Shown here: positions 1 through 8,235 of the stretch, in pieces
How positions within the stretch are numbered: position 1 is the stretch's first letter
How the letters are laid out: every line of letters starts with the position of its first letter
Assembly (NCBI RefSeq): GCF_000382365.1
Contig: NZ_KB908238.1
Location: 1,754-41,460, forward strand
Direction of reading: 5' to 3'
Source of the DNA: Pannonibacter phragmitetus DSM 14782
GTDB taxonomy: Bacteria > Pseudomonadota > Alphaproteobacteria > Rhizobiales > Stappiaceae
DNA: 39,707 nucleotides
Made by a program: the position numbers and the translations under genes
The notes under the pieces: model-generated
Database searches by the model: none
Seen by the model: the letters and a program-made list of their open reading frames with translations, nothing else
Told to the model about the DNA's origin: nothing

Positions 1-34
1 GTTGAGATAAAAGGCTCCCAGGGCGGAGAGGAAA

Positions 35-361
35 TCAGAGGAGAACAAGTTGTTCACTCGCCTTGCGCTCGGTTTTAGTTGATTCGCCAACAAGCAGTTT
101 CATTCGGGCATATTGCTTGTCCGTGATCTGCAGCGTACGCACACTGCCCTTCGGAGGCAGGTTGGATTTGATGCGCTTGAGGTGCTTTTCCACACCTTCT
201 TCCGCGCGGCAAATCCGCGCGTAAACCGAGAACTGGATCATCAGAAAGCCATCCCGTTTCAGAAAATTCCGGAAGCGTGTCGCATTGCCGCGCTCCTTTT
301 TTGTCGTGACCGGCAGATCGAAGAACACCATAAGCCACATGAACCGGATGTCCTTGTTCAT
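35..361 (-). CDS. cas2: CRISPR-associated endonuclease Cas2
   Basis: This 108-residue protein is the small partner of Cas1 in the spacer integration complex, in which a Cas2 dimer bridges two Cas1 dimers. The N-terminal ferredoxin-like beta strand carries the family aspartate in the motif VFFDLPV (Asp15), followed by a basic helix and the SVYARICR strand typical of type II Cas2. Length is normal for the family. Its ATG overlaps the cas1 stop by 4 bases, so the two are translationally coupled. It is the last gene of the leftward cas9-cas1-cas2 run. Only 34 bases remain before the window edge and no repeat is seen in them. In type II-C loci the array commonly follows cas2, so I infer that it lies beyond position 1. 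Confidence 0.96.
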   Translation of the reverse strand: MNKDIRFMWLMVFFDLPVTTKKERGNATRFRNFLKRDGFLMIQFSVYARICRAEEGVEKHLKRIKSNLPPKGSVRTLQITDKQYARMKLLVGESTKTERKASEQLVLL

Positions 362-1257
362 TGGCGAGAGCAGACCGAGAGTTTGGGCAGGTCCAGCAAG
401 TCTGCGGAGCCATGTTCCAGTGCCTGCACCAGGCTTTGCGCGGCGATCTCAGTGGCATTCAGGAGGCTCATTTTACCACCCGTCATCACGACATCAATCA
501 GAGGCAGGCCACCAAGCTTTTGCCGGTCTTGCCGTGTCAACTCGTCGCTTGTGTCCCGATCCTGGCAGATGCCCGCAACAGTCAAATCGACGAGTGGGCG
601 GAAAGGCTCAATCAGGTCATCAACCAGATTGAACGCATTTGCCTGACTTGCGTGGTGCAGTCCGAGGGCGGGGATAAGTCCAGTTGCGGCAATCGCACGA
701 GCCAGACATCCGCGCACCACCGCATAGCCATAGTTCAAGGTCTTGTTGCGCAGATCCGTTTCGTCCCCGCGCGAAAAGTTGAGAAACAGGCGCTGCCAGT
801 AAGCGCGTGCAGCCTGTGCCTCAATGTTGTCCGGATCGCCGGACCGGACACGGTTCGCCGTTCCGGTCAGGGGCGGCCCCACGCGTTCGAGGCTCTCAAG
901 GACCGCGGCCTGATTGATGATCTTGCGGTAAATGATCCGCTGCCAGAGACGCTTCTTGAGCGGCGCTCCGGCCGCGACCTGAAGCTCGGTCATGGCCGCC
1001 TGCTTGTGGTGCGGGTGATAGGGCAGCGTCACCGCGCTTGGCATATGCTGCCGGTCGCTCGTCAAAACGACAGCCCCCGCTTCCGCGAGTGCGGCGAGCA
1101 GGGCAACGCTGAGTGTGGTCTGGTGATTGTCGATGATCACCCAGGCGATATCCTCTATGGCCAACCGTGTTTCGCCGTCTTCCTGTGACACGACAAGCTG
1201 GGCCGCCGCCAAAGATAACCGCGCCGGATTTGTCAGATGCACGCCCTTCCACGCCAT
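358..1257 (-). CDS. cas1: CRISPR-associated endonuclease Cas1 (type II)
   Basis: Cas1 is the integrase that inserts new spacers at the leader end of the CRISPR array, acting with Cas2. The 299-residue length and the start MAWKGVHL are typical of type II Cas1. The metal site is recognisable: a Glu in the NIEAQAARAYW segment, a His in LGLHHASQANAFNLVDD, and acidic residues in DDLIEPFRPLVD. All look intact, so adaptation is probably functional. The gene starts inside the 3' end of cas9 (25-base overlap) and ends overlapping cas2 by 4 bases, so one transcript is very likely. No cas4 or csn2 is present, which fits subtype II-C rather than II-A or II-B. Confidence 0.97.
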   Translation of the reverse strand: MAWKGVHLTNPARLSLAAAQLVVSQEDGETRLAIEDIAWVIIDNHQTTLSVALLAALAEAGAVVLTSDRQHMPSAVTLPYHPHHKQAAMTELQVAAGAPLKKRLWQRIIYRKIINQAAVLESLERVGPPLTGTANRVRSGDPDNIEAQAARAYWQRLFLNFSRGDETDLRNKTLNYGYAVVRGCLARAIAATGLIPALGLHHASQANAFNLVDDLIEPFRPLVDLTVAGICQDRDTSDELTRQDRQKLGGLPLIDVVMTGGKMSLLNATEIAAQSLVQALEHGSADLLDLPKLSVCSRQ

Positions 1258-4200
1258 GTCCGGATCTCCTTTCCGACCGCGTGTTTTTGCCCAAGGCGGT
1301 CGACATGATATTTTTCGATCCTCAACAGCGTGCGAGCACCGATACCACGTTCAATTTGCTGAGGTGCCGTATGGTGTGCCAAGGAAATGGCACCGGTCGA
1401 CCGGTCAAGTCCTTTGAAATACCCCTCAACGACCTCGCCGGTGGGACGAACGACAGTCAACAGACTGTTTTGGAGAATGGAGAAACAGAACTCATAACTT
1501 TGATCCATAATCGGCCAAGAGCTTTCTGGCGTATTGGCCTGAACCGCGCTGTTAGGGGGGCCGTCCATTCCGCCGCCCTTTGATCGAAAGAAATCATTCC
1601 GATAAATCGGTACTAAGAAATACTGAGTCTTGCCCTGAGTGTTTGCCTTGGCAAATACGTCGACCCGAATCATTTCGGAGCGGTCGGCGGATCCACCCCG
1701 GACGGCCACGGCCTTCTTGGCGCGTGAAAGAAGCTTGACCTTCCTGACTGGGTCACCCTTTGGGGACAAAGGCAGGGCGTCTTTGGGCTTACCGGCCTCA
1801 ATCCAACTCTTCAGGCTATCGAGCAACTGATCGCGCAGTTTCCCCGGATCGACAATCTTGCCATAGGGTTTTGGGACAGGGATACGGTCGAGGTCGCCAA
1901 TCTTGAGCTCCTCAATCGCCTTGCGTTCAAAGACCTTGGCTTCACCGTCGATCTCGCGGATCTGTCGAATTGTCGCATCGTGGCCTTTTCCACGTATCCG
2001 GCCGCTTTCCGGCCGCGACACAAACACTGCCTGGACGACGGCTGCAACTTCGTTCCGGAACTCGGCGGGCGTTCCCCAAGGCGCAGGCAGACCACGCAGT
2101 TCGAATTTCTCTCCCTTGATCTCCGCTGCCTTTGCCAGCGCGGTGGCTCGCTGCAGCAGGCTTTCGCTGCACAGGGCCGTCACTATGGCGTCAAGTGCAT
2201 GGTGACGGTCGTCTTCAAGACGTTCGCCATGCGCGCCCTTCTTCAGGCTTTCCAAGCCCCAGGCACGCCGCAACGCTGCCGTGAGTGCACCCGGTCTGGC
2301 AAAGATCCTGCGTTCGCCCCCGGTTTCCCGGGCAAGGTTTGGAAAGGCGTCTTTCAGGTGTGCAAGAACCACCTTCAACGCGAAACGCGTGTCATTCAGG
2401 TTCCGGCTTCTGAAAGCTTCTTCCCGGTCTGAGGCGTTACGGATCAGGTAGTTGCGCTTTTTCAGGCCTTTCAGGGCCTTGTTGCTCTCGACCTCAGCCT
2501 GGAAACGCTCCCAGTCGTCTGACTGTTCCGCCGATTTCCACTCGTAGGGCGTCCGGTTCTTTTTGTCTGCGTTCGCCTTCGTGAAGCACAGGGTCTTGTT
2601 CACAAAACTGTCGTCGCCGAACCGGCTCCAAGGCAGAATGTGATCGATTTGAACGGCGTTGTCGGTGGCGAGCACTGCTTGAAGCGGAATTGCCTTGCCC
2701 GAGTAAAGGCACCGCCCATTCTGTTCCTTCCAAAGTTCATAGCGCAGAATATCTTCGCTTCGAAGTGTCGACGCGGTCTTGCCGAGGTGGTCCGCCAGTT
2801 CTTCTGCGGCCCTGTGCCGCTCGTCGGTCCGCTTGTTGATGCCGTTCTCTATCTTGCGCCGCTCTTCGCTGCTTTTTCCAACGTCCCGCGCCATCTCCAC
2901 ATGAACACGGTCGAATGGACCGAACGCTTGGGAGACTGCCTTAATCTGCTTGAGGATTTCCCGGGCCGCCTTCTGGGCGACAGGCGAGCCAATTGCCGAA
3001 AGATCCATGACGCTTTGTTCGCTGTGGCTCCAGCCAAGCTCTGCGCAGGCGTCCGAATAAACCAGGCCACGTCCCATTGGCTCGCACAGGGCCCGGGCGG
3101 CGGCTGCAGACAAGGCTGCAGTGCCTTTGAAGGTGTCGAAAGCGCCCTGACGCGCCGCCTCGAGCAAGGCGGAAACCGCCTCCGCAGGCAGACCAGAGGC
3201 TTGAAGCCCAGTCTCGATGTCGCCAAGGTCCTCGTTGAAGGCAATCGCCGCCGTTGCCTCGTCAAGGGGAGTTCCCCTTTCCAGGAGCCCAAAAGCTTCA
3301 ATCTCGCCAATCGCCGGGATCAACACATCCAGCAGTGTTTTTGTGCCCTCAAGCGCCGCTCCGGTTCGCCGGGCGATATCCCTTTTTTCGATATCCGGAC
3401 CCACGCCATCAAAACGGTCAGCCTCCACCAACCCGAGCTTTGTCCGCAATGCCTTGAAAGTCAGGCTTTTGGTGCGCGCATAGCCGGAAAGCGCCTTTGT
3501 GATCTCATCGGGCGTGAGAGCACGTCGGCCATCGGCCGTAACCAGCCGCAGATTTGTCAGCCGGGAGAGCAATCGAAACCGTTCGAAGGACGGCGCAAAG
3601 ACGCTTGCACGCTTGTGACCGGGAAGGAACGGGCAATCGCCCACCATCCCGAGGCTGCCTTGCAACGGTTTCTGAGAAAAGGCCAACTCCGAAAAGGTGG
3701 CCTCCAGTTCATCTGACGTATGAGGATTGCCGTGCCGCCTTTGTGCCGCAAACAGTTTGCGGACCTCTGCTTCCTGGTCCGCGCGCAGGATCGACCGGGT
3801 ATAGTCTCCGTCACGATTGCGCTTGCGGTCGATGAATGTGTCATCACGGGCGAACATTTCGCCCACGGTCCGCCACCTTTGTGACTTCTCCCGCGTGGCT
3901 TCTATGCTGGCCAGAACCTTTTGGTTTTCACTGGCCTTGTTCGACTCGGTTCCCTTGCGATTGGATCGGAAGCCACGGTGACGGGCGATGTGCCCCAGTG
4001 CCAGCGCCCACTCCCGGGAGGTCAGCTTCCGATCAAGCCCCTCGGCCCGGAGGGACCAGGGGTCCTTGTCTCCGGCTTCGGCCGCCAAAGCACCTCGATC
4101 ACCTGACGGCAGAAGGCCTGACGCGTGAAACAGTTTCCTGATGTCCGCCATGCGCTTGGCGCGCCTGCGTATGGTTCGCCTCTGACCCCGGAAGAGACGG

Positions 4201-4352
4201 CGATCGGCATTTTTGAGTTTGGGGCCACTCTTGGTCGCTTCCTCGGGTGAATCGAACATCCGCGTACCTGCGGCAACTATTCGTTGGCTCTCAAGGTCGA
4301 CAACTGCCCAGCCAATGCTGGAGATACCGCCATCGATGCCGAGAATGCGCAT
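1233..4352 (-). CDS. cas9: CRISPR-associated endonuclease Cas9, compact type II-C
   Basis: This is an RNA-guided DNA endonuclease that uses a crRNA:tracrRNA duplex and cuts both target strands. At 1039 residues it falls in the compact II-C size class. RuvC-I has the motif GIDGGISSIGWAVVD with catalytic Asp7. An Arg-rich bridge helix follows (RTIRRRAKRMADIR). RuvC-II has HVEMARD with Glu486. HNH has QIDHILPWSRF with His571 and a downstream NADKKNRTPYEW segment. RuvC-III has HHALDAIVTAL with His718 and Asp721. All nuclease residues are therefore present. The reading frame stays open 20 codons further upstream, but the ATG at 4352 matches the family N-terminus and has a GGAG at 4361-4364, 8 bases away. 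The last ~270 residues should hold the PAM-interacting domain, and the PAM cannot be read from sequence. The 3' end overlaps cas1. Confidence 0.98.
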   Translation of the reverse strand: MRILGIDGGISSIGWAVVDLESQRIVAAGTRMFDSPEEATKSGPKLKNADRRLFRGQRRTIRRRAKRMADIRKLFHASGLLPSGDRGALAAEAGDKDPWSLRAEGLDRKLTSREWALALGHIARHRGFRSNRKGTESNKASENQKVLASIEATREKSQRWRTVGEMFARDDTFIDRKRNRDGDYTRSILRADQEAEVRKLFAAQRRHGNPHTSDELEATFSELAFSQKPLQGSLGMVGDCPFLPGHKRASVFAPSFERFRLLSRLTNLRLVTADGRRALTPDEITKALSGYARTKSLTFKALRTKLGLVEADRFDGVGPDIEKRDIARRTGAALEGTKTLLDVLIPAIGEIEAFGLLERGTPLDEATAAIAFNEDLGDIETGLQASGLPAEAVSALLEAARQGAFDTFKGTAALSAAAARALCEPMGRGLVYSDACAELGWSHSEQSVMDLSAIGSPVAQKAAREILKQIKAVSQAFGPFDRVHVEMARDVGKSSEERRKIENGINKRTDERHRAAEELADHLGKTASTLRSEDILRYELWKEQNGRCLYSGKAIPLQAVLATDNAVQIDHILPWSRFGDDSFVNKTLCFTKANADKKNRTPYEWKSAEQSDDWERFQAEVESNKALKGLKKRNYLIRNASDREEAFRSRNLNDTRFALKVVLAHLKDAFPNLARETGGERRIFARPGALTAALRRAWGLESLKKGAHGERLEDDRHHALDAIVTALCSESLLQRATALAKAAEIKGEKFELRGLPAPWGTPAEFRNEVAAVVQAVFVSRPESGRIRGKGHDATIRQIREIDGEAKVFERKAIEELKIGDLDRIPVPKPYGKIVDPGKLRDQLLDSLKSWIEAGKPKDALPLSPKGDPVRKVKLLSRAKKAVAVRGGSADRSEMIRVDVFAKANTQGKTQYFLVPIYRNDFFRSKGGGMDGPPNSAVQANTPESSWPIMDQSYEFCFSILQNSLLTVVRPTGEVVEGYFKGLDRSTGAISLAHHTAPQQIERGIGARTLLRIEKYHVDRLGQKHAVGKEIRTWRGRACI

Positions 4353-4384
4353 GATTGAAACTCCAAAAAATACACGTAGGAGCC

Positions 4385-4412
4385 ATGCTATTCGGTTGAC
4401 ATGCCAAATCAA
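4385..4412 (-). promoter_or_regulatory. candidate cas9-cas1-cas2 promoter
   Basis: Reading the minus strand, a TTGATT box (4412-4407) lies 16 bases before TAGCAT (4390-4385). This would start transcription near 4378 and give a leader of about 25 bases before the cas9 ATG at 4352. It overlaps the -35 box of the candidate tracrRNA promoter on the other strand. Both boxes are imperfect matches to the sigma-70 consensus, so this is an inference from spacing and position. Confidence 0.35.
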
Positions 4413-4423
4413 TCGGTTAATCG
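4396..4423 (+). promoter_or_regulatory. candidate tracrRNA promoter
   Basis: A perfect TTGACA (4396-4401) is followed after 16 bases by TAATCG (4418-4423), a reasonable sigma-70 pair, predicting a start near 4430. It faces away from cas9 and leads into a hairpin-rich segment that ends in a strong intrinsic terminator. The -10 box is weak, so the exact start is uncertain. Confidence 0.45.
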
Positions 4424-4429
4424 TGAGCT

Positions 4430-4526
4430 CAGGGAAATCGGTAGGAAAGCCACGGCAAGTGGTTTAATCACCATTGAAGGTTCACACCCCGCTCGGCTTG
4501 CCGGGCGGGGTGTTCCTGTTTGTTTT
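4430..4526 (+). ncRNA. candidate tracrRNA of the type II-C locus
   Basis: This is a stretch of about 97 bases between cas9 and the tRNA gene, divergent from cas9. From 5' to 3' it shows a purine-rich segment at 4430-4449 that could be the anti-repeat, a small hairpin CCAC-GGCAA-GTGG at 4450-4462 placed where a nexus stem would be, a single-stranded linker at 4463-4483, and a 14-bp terminator stem with a T-rich tail at 4484-4526. This order matches known tracrRNAs, and intergenic placement beside cas9 is common in type II systems. The decisive test, complementarity of the 5' part to the CRISPR repeat, cannot be made because no repeat lies in the window. It could be another small RNA, but the position makes tracrRNA the best reading. 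Confidence 0.6.
4484..4526 (+). terminator. intrinsic terminator of the candidate tracrRNA
   Basis: Bases 4484-4497 (ACACCCCGCTCGGC) pair with 4500-4513 (GCCGGGCGGGGTGT) across a two-base loop, with one T-G wobble, and a T-rich tract follows at 4514-4526. This is a textbook Rho-independent terminator reading rightward. No protein gene precedes it on this strand, so it must end an untranslated RNA. Confidence 0.8.
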
Positions 4527-4676
4527 GCGGCATGGATATATTTGGTGAGCATTGTAGGTTTCTGGTGCATTCGGAGCAGATATGCAGTCAGCCCCAGTCA
4601 GCGGCCCGCCGGGCAGGCAAACGGATCGGGACGGAGAACTGGCGGCGGTATTCAGAGGATGGTGGCTGATGCAGCC

Positions 4677-4764
4677 TGGTGCGGACGACGGGACTCGAAC
4701 CCGTAAGCCGTTTGAGGGCGGCGGATTTTAAGTCCGCTGTGGCTACCAGTTTCACCACGTCCGC
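4677..4764 (-). tRNA. tRNA-Leu (anticodon UAA)
   Basis: On the minus strand the molecule runs from GCGGACG to CGTCCGC, giving a perfect 7-bp acceptor stem, then discriminator A (4680) and an encoded CCA (4679-4677). The anticodon loop reads CTTAAAA within CGGACTTAAAATCCG, giving TAA. The T arm GGGTTCGAGTCCC is canonical. A long variable arm (CGCCGCCCTCAAACGGC) identifies a class II tRNA, consistent with leucine. The 3' end faces the CRISPR-Cas locus. Genomic islands often use tRNA 3' ends as attachment sites, but no duplicated tRNA end is visible within the window. Confidence 0.97.
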
Positions 4765-5323
4765 ATGTCTGGGCCGGAGCTTGGGGCGCGCCCTTTGGGC
4801 GTGCCTTGTCCGGTTGCTGCAAGCTCACCCGAGGAGCAAGAACAAGAGGCCGGGGAGGATGTCTCCAGCGCGGGGTATGAGGTAGCGGCAGCGGCGCCCG
4901 TCTGCAAGTGCAAATTGGGGCGGACAGGCAGGCCCTTGCCAGGCGGGCGGGCAGGCCGTTCCCGGGCCGAAGCAGAGCCGGCTGCTGCTCATGTTCTGCG
5001 TGCTGGCCGGGCCAAGGGTGGTTTCCGGCTCATCTCCGGCTGTCGAAACAGCCTTCTGCTCTCCTTTTCCCCCGCCTCCCCCAGCCTGCGGCAGGAAAAT
5101 TCTTCTGCGGGGGCTGACACATCTTTCCTTGCAAGCCGGGGCCGCTCATATTAGGCGACAGAACAGACAGGCGAGCCCCATGACAACAGGCAGCATGCCG
5201 CCCCGGTCAGGTGCCCCGCGCCAGAGCACCACGGCCTTGCGCGCCAGGGCCACAAAGTCCCATGCGCAGCGGGTTCTTGACCTTCGGCACAGGGCGGAGA
5301 CGAATCGGATCAGAACGGAACCC
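4765..5323. other. 559-bp gene-free stretch between tRNA-Leu and map
   Basis: GC-rich sequence upstream of both the leftward tRNA gene and the rightward map gene. Open frames cross it but have skewed composition, no convincing ribosome-binding site and no recognisable domain. It must hold the tRNA promoter and the map promoter. I cannot assign either confidently, and I do not recognise a conserved small RNA (SRP RNA, 6S or similar). Confidence 0.5.
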
Positions 5324-6157
5324 ATGGTCACCTATATCGACGCAGCCACCGCCCCGCTCAAGAACACCGGCCAGGTGCGGCTCTATTCGCCGGAAGACTT
5401 CAAGGCCATGCACAAGGCCGGTCAGGTGACCGCCGAGTGCCTCGACGGCCTTGCAGATCTGGTGAAGCCCGGCGTGACCACGCAGGAGCTGGATGATTTC
5501 GTCTACCGCTTCGGCCGCGACAAGGGCGTGCTGCCGGCGACGCTCTATTACCGGGGCTACACCAAGGCGAGCTGCACCTCGATCAACCATGTGGTCTGCC
5601 ACGGCATCCCCAATGACAAGCCGCTGCGCGAGGGCGATATCGTCAACATCGACGTGACCTTCGTGGTCGATGGCTGGTATGGCGACAGCAGCCGCATGTA
5701 TCCCGTGGGCGAGTTGAAGCGCTCGGCAGAACGGCTGATCGAGGTGACCTACGAGTCGCTGCTGCTGGGCATCGAGGCCGCCCGCCCCGGCAACACCACA
5801 GGTGATATCGGCTATGCCATCCAGACCTTCGTGGAAAAGGAGCGCTGCTCCGTGGTGCGCGATTTCTGCGGCCATGGTGTCGGCCAGCTGTTCCACGACA
5901 CGCCCAACATCCTGCACTATGGCCGCAAGGGCGAGGGCATCGAGCTGAAGCCCGGCATGATCTTCACCATCGAGCCGATGGTAAACCTCGGCAAGCCGCA
6001 GGTGAAGGTGCTGAGCGACGGCTGGACGGCTGTCACCCGTGACCGCTCGCTCTCGGCCCAGTTCGAGCATGCAATCGGCATCACCGACACGGGCTGCGAG
6101 ATCTTCACGCTCTCGCCGAAGGGCCTGCACCGTCCCGGCTTCGACAAGGCCGCCTGA
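5324..6157 (+). CDS. map: type I methionyl aminopeptidase
   Basis: This cytosolic metalloprotease removes the initiator methionine from new proteins. The 277-residue protein has the pita-bread fold signature residues: Asp110 ([11 protein letters not shown]), Asp121 (YGDSSRM), His184 ([13 protein letters not shown]), Glu217 (TIEPMVN) and Glu248 (FEHAIGI). These match the five metal ligands of the E. coli enzyme with a constant offset of 13, so the protein should be active. The frame is open further upstream, but the extension is basic, low-complexity and unlike the family, so the ATG at 5324 ([12 protein letters not shown]) is chosen. The ribosome-binding site is weak. radC follows 59 bases downstream on the same strand, an arrangement seen in other alphaproteobacteria, so the two may be co-transcribed. 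Confidence 0.96.
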   Translation: MVTYIDAATAPLKNTGQVRLYSPEDFKAMHKAGQVTAECLDGLADLVKPGVTTQELDDFVYRFGRDKGVLPATLYYRGYTKASCTSINHVVCHGIPNDKPLREGDIVNIDVTFVVDGWYGDSSRMYPVGELKRSAERLIEVTYESLLLGIEAARPGNTTGDIGYAIQTFVEKERCSVVRDFCGHGVGQLFHDTPNILHYGRKGEGIELKPGMIFTIEPMVNLGKPQVKVLSDGWTAVTRDRSLSAQFEHAIGITDTGCEIFTLSPKGLHRPGFDKAA

Positions 6158-6216
6158 CCAGGCAGCCTCACCTCCCGCAAGTACCCTCTTCAGCTCTTCT
6201 GACCACGGAAACCGGC

Positions 6217-6969
6217 ATGCCGAAGGACGACACGGGCGACAAGGACACGGCCAGCAGGATGGGCGAGGCGCAGGGCGGCTTTTCGGAGCGCACTCCCGCC
6301 CCGCATTACACCGGCCACCGGGAGCGGCTGCGCGACCGGTTCCGCCAGCACGGAGCCGAGGGCTTCGCCGACTACGAGCTGCTGGAGCTATTCCTCTTCC
6401 TTGCCATCCCACGCGGCGACACCAAGCCGCTGGCGAAAGCCCTGCTGCAGCGCTTCGGCAGCTTCACCAATGTGATTGCCGCCTCCCCGGCCCGCATTCA
6501 GGAGGTGGCGGGCGCGGGCGAGAAAGTGGCCGATGCGCTGAAGCTGATGCAGGCCTGCGCCACCCGTTATGCAAGGGGCGAGATCGTCGACCGCGAGCCG
6601 CTGTCTTCCTGGTCCAAGGTCGTCACCTATGTGCGCGCCGCCAGCGGCCATGCGGACCGGGAGGAATTCCGCATTCTCTTCCTCGACAAGAAGAACGGCC
6701 TCATCGCCGACGAGGTGCAGCAGCGCGGCACGGTGGACCATACGCCGGTCTATCCGCGTGAGGTGATCCGCCGGGCGCTGGAGCTTTCGGCCACGGCCAT
6801 CATTCTGGTCCACAATCACCCGAGCGGCGACCCGACGCCCTCGCGCGCCGACATCCAGATGACGAAGCAGATCATCGACATCGCCAAGCCTCTGGGCATC
6901 GAGGTGCATGATCACATCATCGTCGCCCGCGGCTCGGAAATCAGCTTCCGCGGCCTGCAGCTGATCTGA
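6217..6969 (+). CDS. radC: RadC family JAB/MPN-domain protein
   Basis: A 250-residue RadC/UPF0758 protein. The N-terminal half contains a helix-hairpin-helix-like region ([39 protein letters not shown]) that may contact DNA. The C-terminal half is a JAB1/MPN metalloprotease-like domain with the zinc motif [15 protein letters not shown], in which the two His and the Asp are in the expected H-x-H-x10-D spacing, and an upstream Glu in [10 protein letters not shown]. Although named for DNA repair, the biochemical role of RadC is unsettled. The start [10 protein letters not shown] is the first ATG after map. The gene ends 12 bases before a convergent gene. Confidence 0.95.
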   Translation: MPKDDTGDKDTASRMGEAQGGFSERTPAPHYTGHRERLRDRFRQHGAEGFADYELLELFLFLAIPRGDTKPLAKALLQRFGSFTNVIAASPARIQEVAGAGEKVADALKLMQACATRYARGEIVDREPLSSWSKVVTYVRAASGHADREEFRILFLDKKNGLIADEVQQRGTVDHTPVYPREVIRRALELSATAIILVHNHPSGDPTPSRADIQMTKQIIDIAKPLGIEVHDHIIVARGSEISFRGLQLI

Positions 6970-6981
6970 GGGCTGTTCCGC

Positions 6982-7848
6982 TCAGGCTGATCCGGCCTCA
7001 CGTTCATGTGCCCTGTGCGCGGCTTCGCATAGCCAGCCCCAGAACATCAGATACCAGTCGCGCACGCCGGTGAGGAAAGCAGGCGTCAGCTGCAGCTCAC
7101 CCTGATCGCGCCGCTGCACCAGCCATCCGGCGGCCTCCGCCTTGTTGATGACATTGCGCACATGGGAATGGGAGATGCCCAGCTGTGCGGCAGCCTGCCG
7201 GGCGGCGAAGGGCAGCCAGGGCGTTTGCTCCCGCGCGCCATAGTGGGCCTTCAGCAGGATCAGCGCCAGCCGGTCGCCGCAGTCGAACCGGTCGAACCAG
7301 GGCCAGGCACCCTCGCCCGCCAGCGATTCCCGGGTCAGGCGCACCATGTCGTAGGTCTCGGCGACAAAGCGCAGGCCGTAGACGGGATCGGCATGCAGGC
7401 GCTGATGAAGGTCCGGTTCCGGCAGCAGCAGCCCGGCCACTTCGGCACAGGCCAGATGATGCGACAGCCAGGTCCTGAGGCCGTTCAGCATCAGCTCGGT
7501 CGGCTCCAGCCGCTTTTCGCGCCGGTTGCCGGAGACTTCAACCGCCCGCACGTAACCGGCCAGCTTCAGCAGGCCGATGAAGCTCGCCAGCGTGCGGCTG
7601 CGGCCCATCTGCTGCTGCAGGATGGACAGCGTTGCGGCCTCCCCCTCCCCCAGCTGCGCCCGGCAATGGAGGATCGCCAGCAAACCTGCAGCATGGGACT
7701 GAAGGCTCTTGCCAAACACCTTGTTGATCAGCCTTTCGCCCATGTGCATGGGCAGGATGTTCTCCGCGCAGCGCAAGATTGCAGCCGCATAGGCCTTTTC
7801 ATCCATATGCTGCGGCCAGCTCCCGCGTGTTTGCGCAACCTGATCCAT
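6982..7848 (-). CDS. winged-helix (MarR-like) DNA-binding protein with two HTH regions
   Basis: A 288-residue protein with no family name I can give. Two winged-helix-like segments are visible. One spans roughly residues 70-120 (TLSILQQQMGRSRTLASFIG, then LLKLAGYVRAVEVSGNRREK). The second is near residues 205-255 (AAAQLGISHSHVRNVINKAE, then AAGWLVQRRDQGELQLTP). Each has the shape of a recognition helix followed by a wing and an 'LTP/EPTE' helix, suggesting an internal duplication of a MarR-type domain. No membrane segment or enzyme motif is seen. A good GGGAGG lies just upstream of the ATG at 7848. It is convergent with radC and divergent from a GGDEF/EAL gene, whose promoter region it might control. 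That link is only positional. Confidence 0.8.
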   Translation of the reverse strand: MDQVAQTRGSWPQHMDEKAYAAAILRCAENILPMHMGERLINKVFGKSLQSHAAGLLAILHCRAQLGEGEAATLSILQQQMGRSRTLASFIGLLKLAGYVRAVEVSGNRREKRLEPTELMLNGLRTWLSHHLACAEVAGLLLPEPDLHQRLHADPVYGLRFVAETYDMVRLTRESLAGEGAWPWFDRFDCGDRLALILLKAHYGAREQTPWLPFAARQAAAQLGISHSHVRNVINKAEAAGWLVQRRDQGELQLTPAFLTGVRDWYLMFWGWLCEAAHRAHEREAGSA

Positions 7849-8235
7849 GCGGCCTCCCGTTTCAGCGGCAGATTATTACCAAGTCCGTGCGGCGTCAGGG
7901 CATTTCCGTTACGTGATGCTTCGGCATCGAACGCTTTGGTATAACAGGTCGGGCTTTCAGGAAAAGATCCCGGATGCTCCGGTTCCGCAGCTATCTGCAG
8001 GAATGCGGGTTTGCCGCCGGGCATATGGACCTGCAGATGCTTGGCCGCAGAACATTACGTAGCGTCAATATTATTTATCCGCGGCGCTGCAAAACGATCG
8101 GCAGACTGCCCGGCAGGCCCATTCTTCCATTCAGACTTACAATTTCCTCTTCGTGAACTGGCCTTAACCAAATCCATCCGCCATTCCTTAAGTCTTTTCC
8201 CGGAGTGTAATTTTCAGAAGCCGGGGGCAGATCAC
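7849..8235. other. 387-bp divergent intergenic region
   Basis: This lies between the leftward winged-helix gene and the rightward GGDEF/EAL gene. It holds the 63-bp dispersed repeat (7881-7943) on one side and the presumed promoter of the GGDEF/EAL gene nearer 8150-8220. The open frame that crosses it lacks a ribosome-binding site and is best seen as an upstream extension of the GGDEF/EAL frame. Confidence 0.5.
7881..7943. repeat. dispersed intergenic repeat, copy A
   Basis: A 63-bp segment that aligns without gaps to 37060-37122, identical at 47 of 63 positions by my hand count. Its core is a hairpin GATGC-TTCG-GCATC (7915-7928) with an outer CGTT/AACG pairing (7907-7910 with 7930-7933). 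It ends in TTTGGTATA, and an inverted match ACCAAG lies at its left edge. It looks like a REP/MITE-like palindromic element rather than a gene. Confidence 0.7.

Noticed and set aside
1-34. Possible first CRISPR repeat unit beginning GTTG
   Set aside because: Only 34 bases precede the cas2 stop and no second copy is in the window, so no repeat can be recognised.
2640-3716. 358-codon open frame opposite cas9
   Set aside because: Lies within cas9 antisense with no known domain and no plausible ribosome-binding site.
4991-5323. N-terminal extension of map upstream of 5324
   Set aside because: Basic, Pro/Ser-rich sequence absent from the family; the ATG at 5324 gives the normal enzyme.
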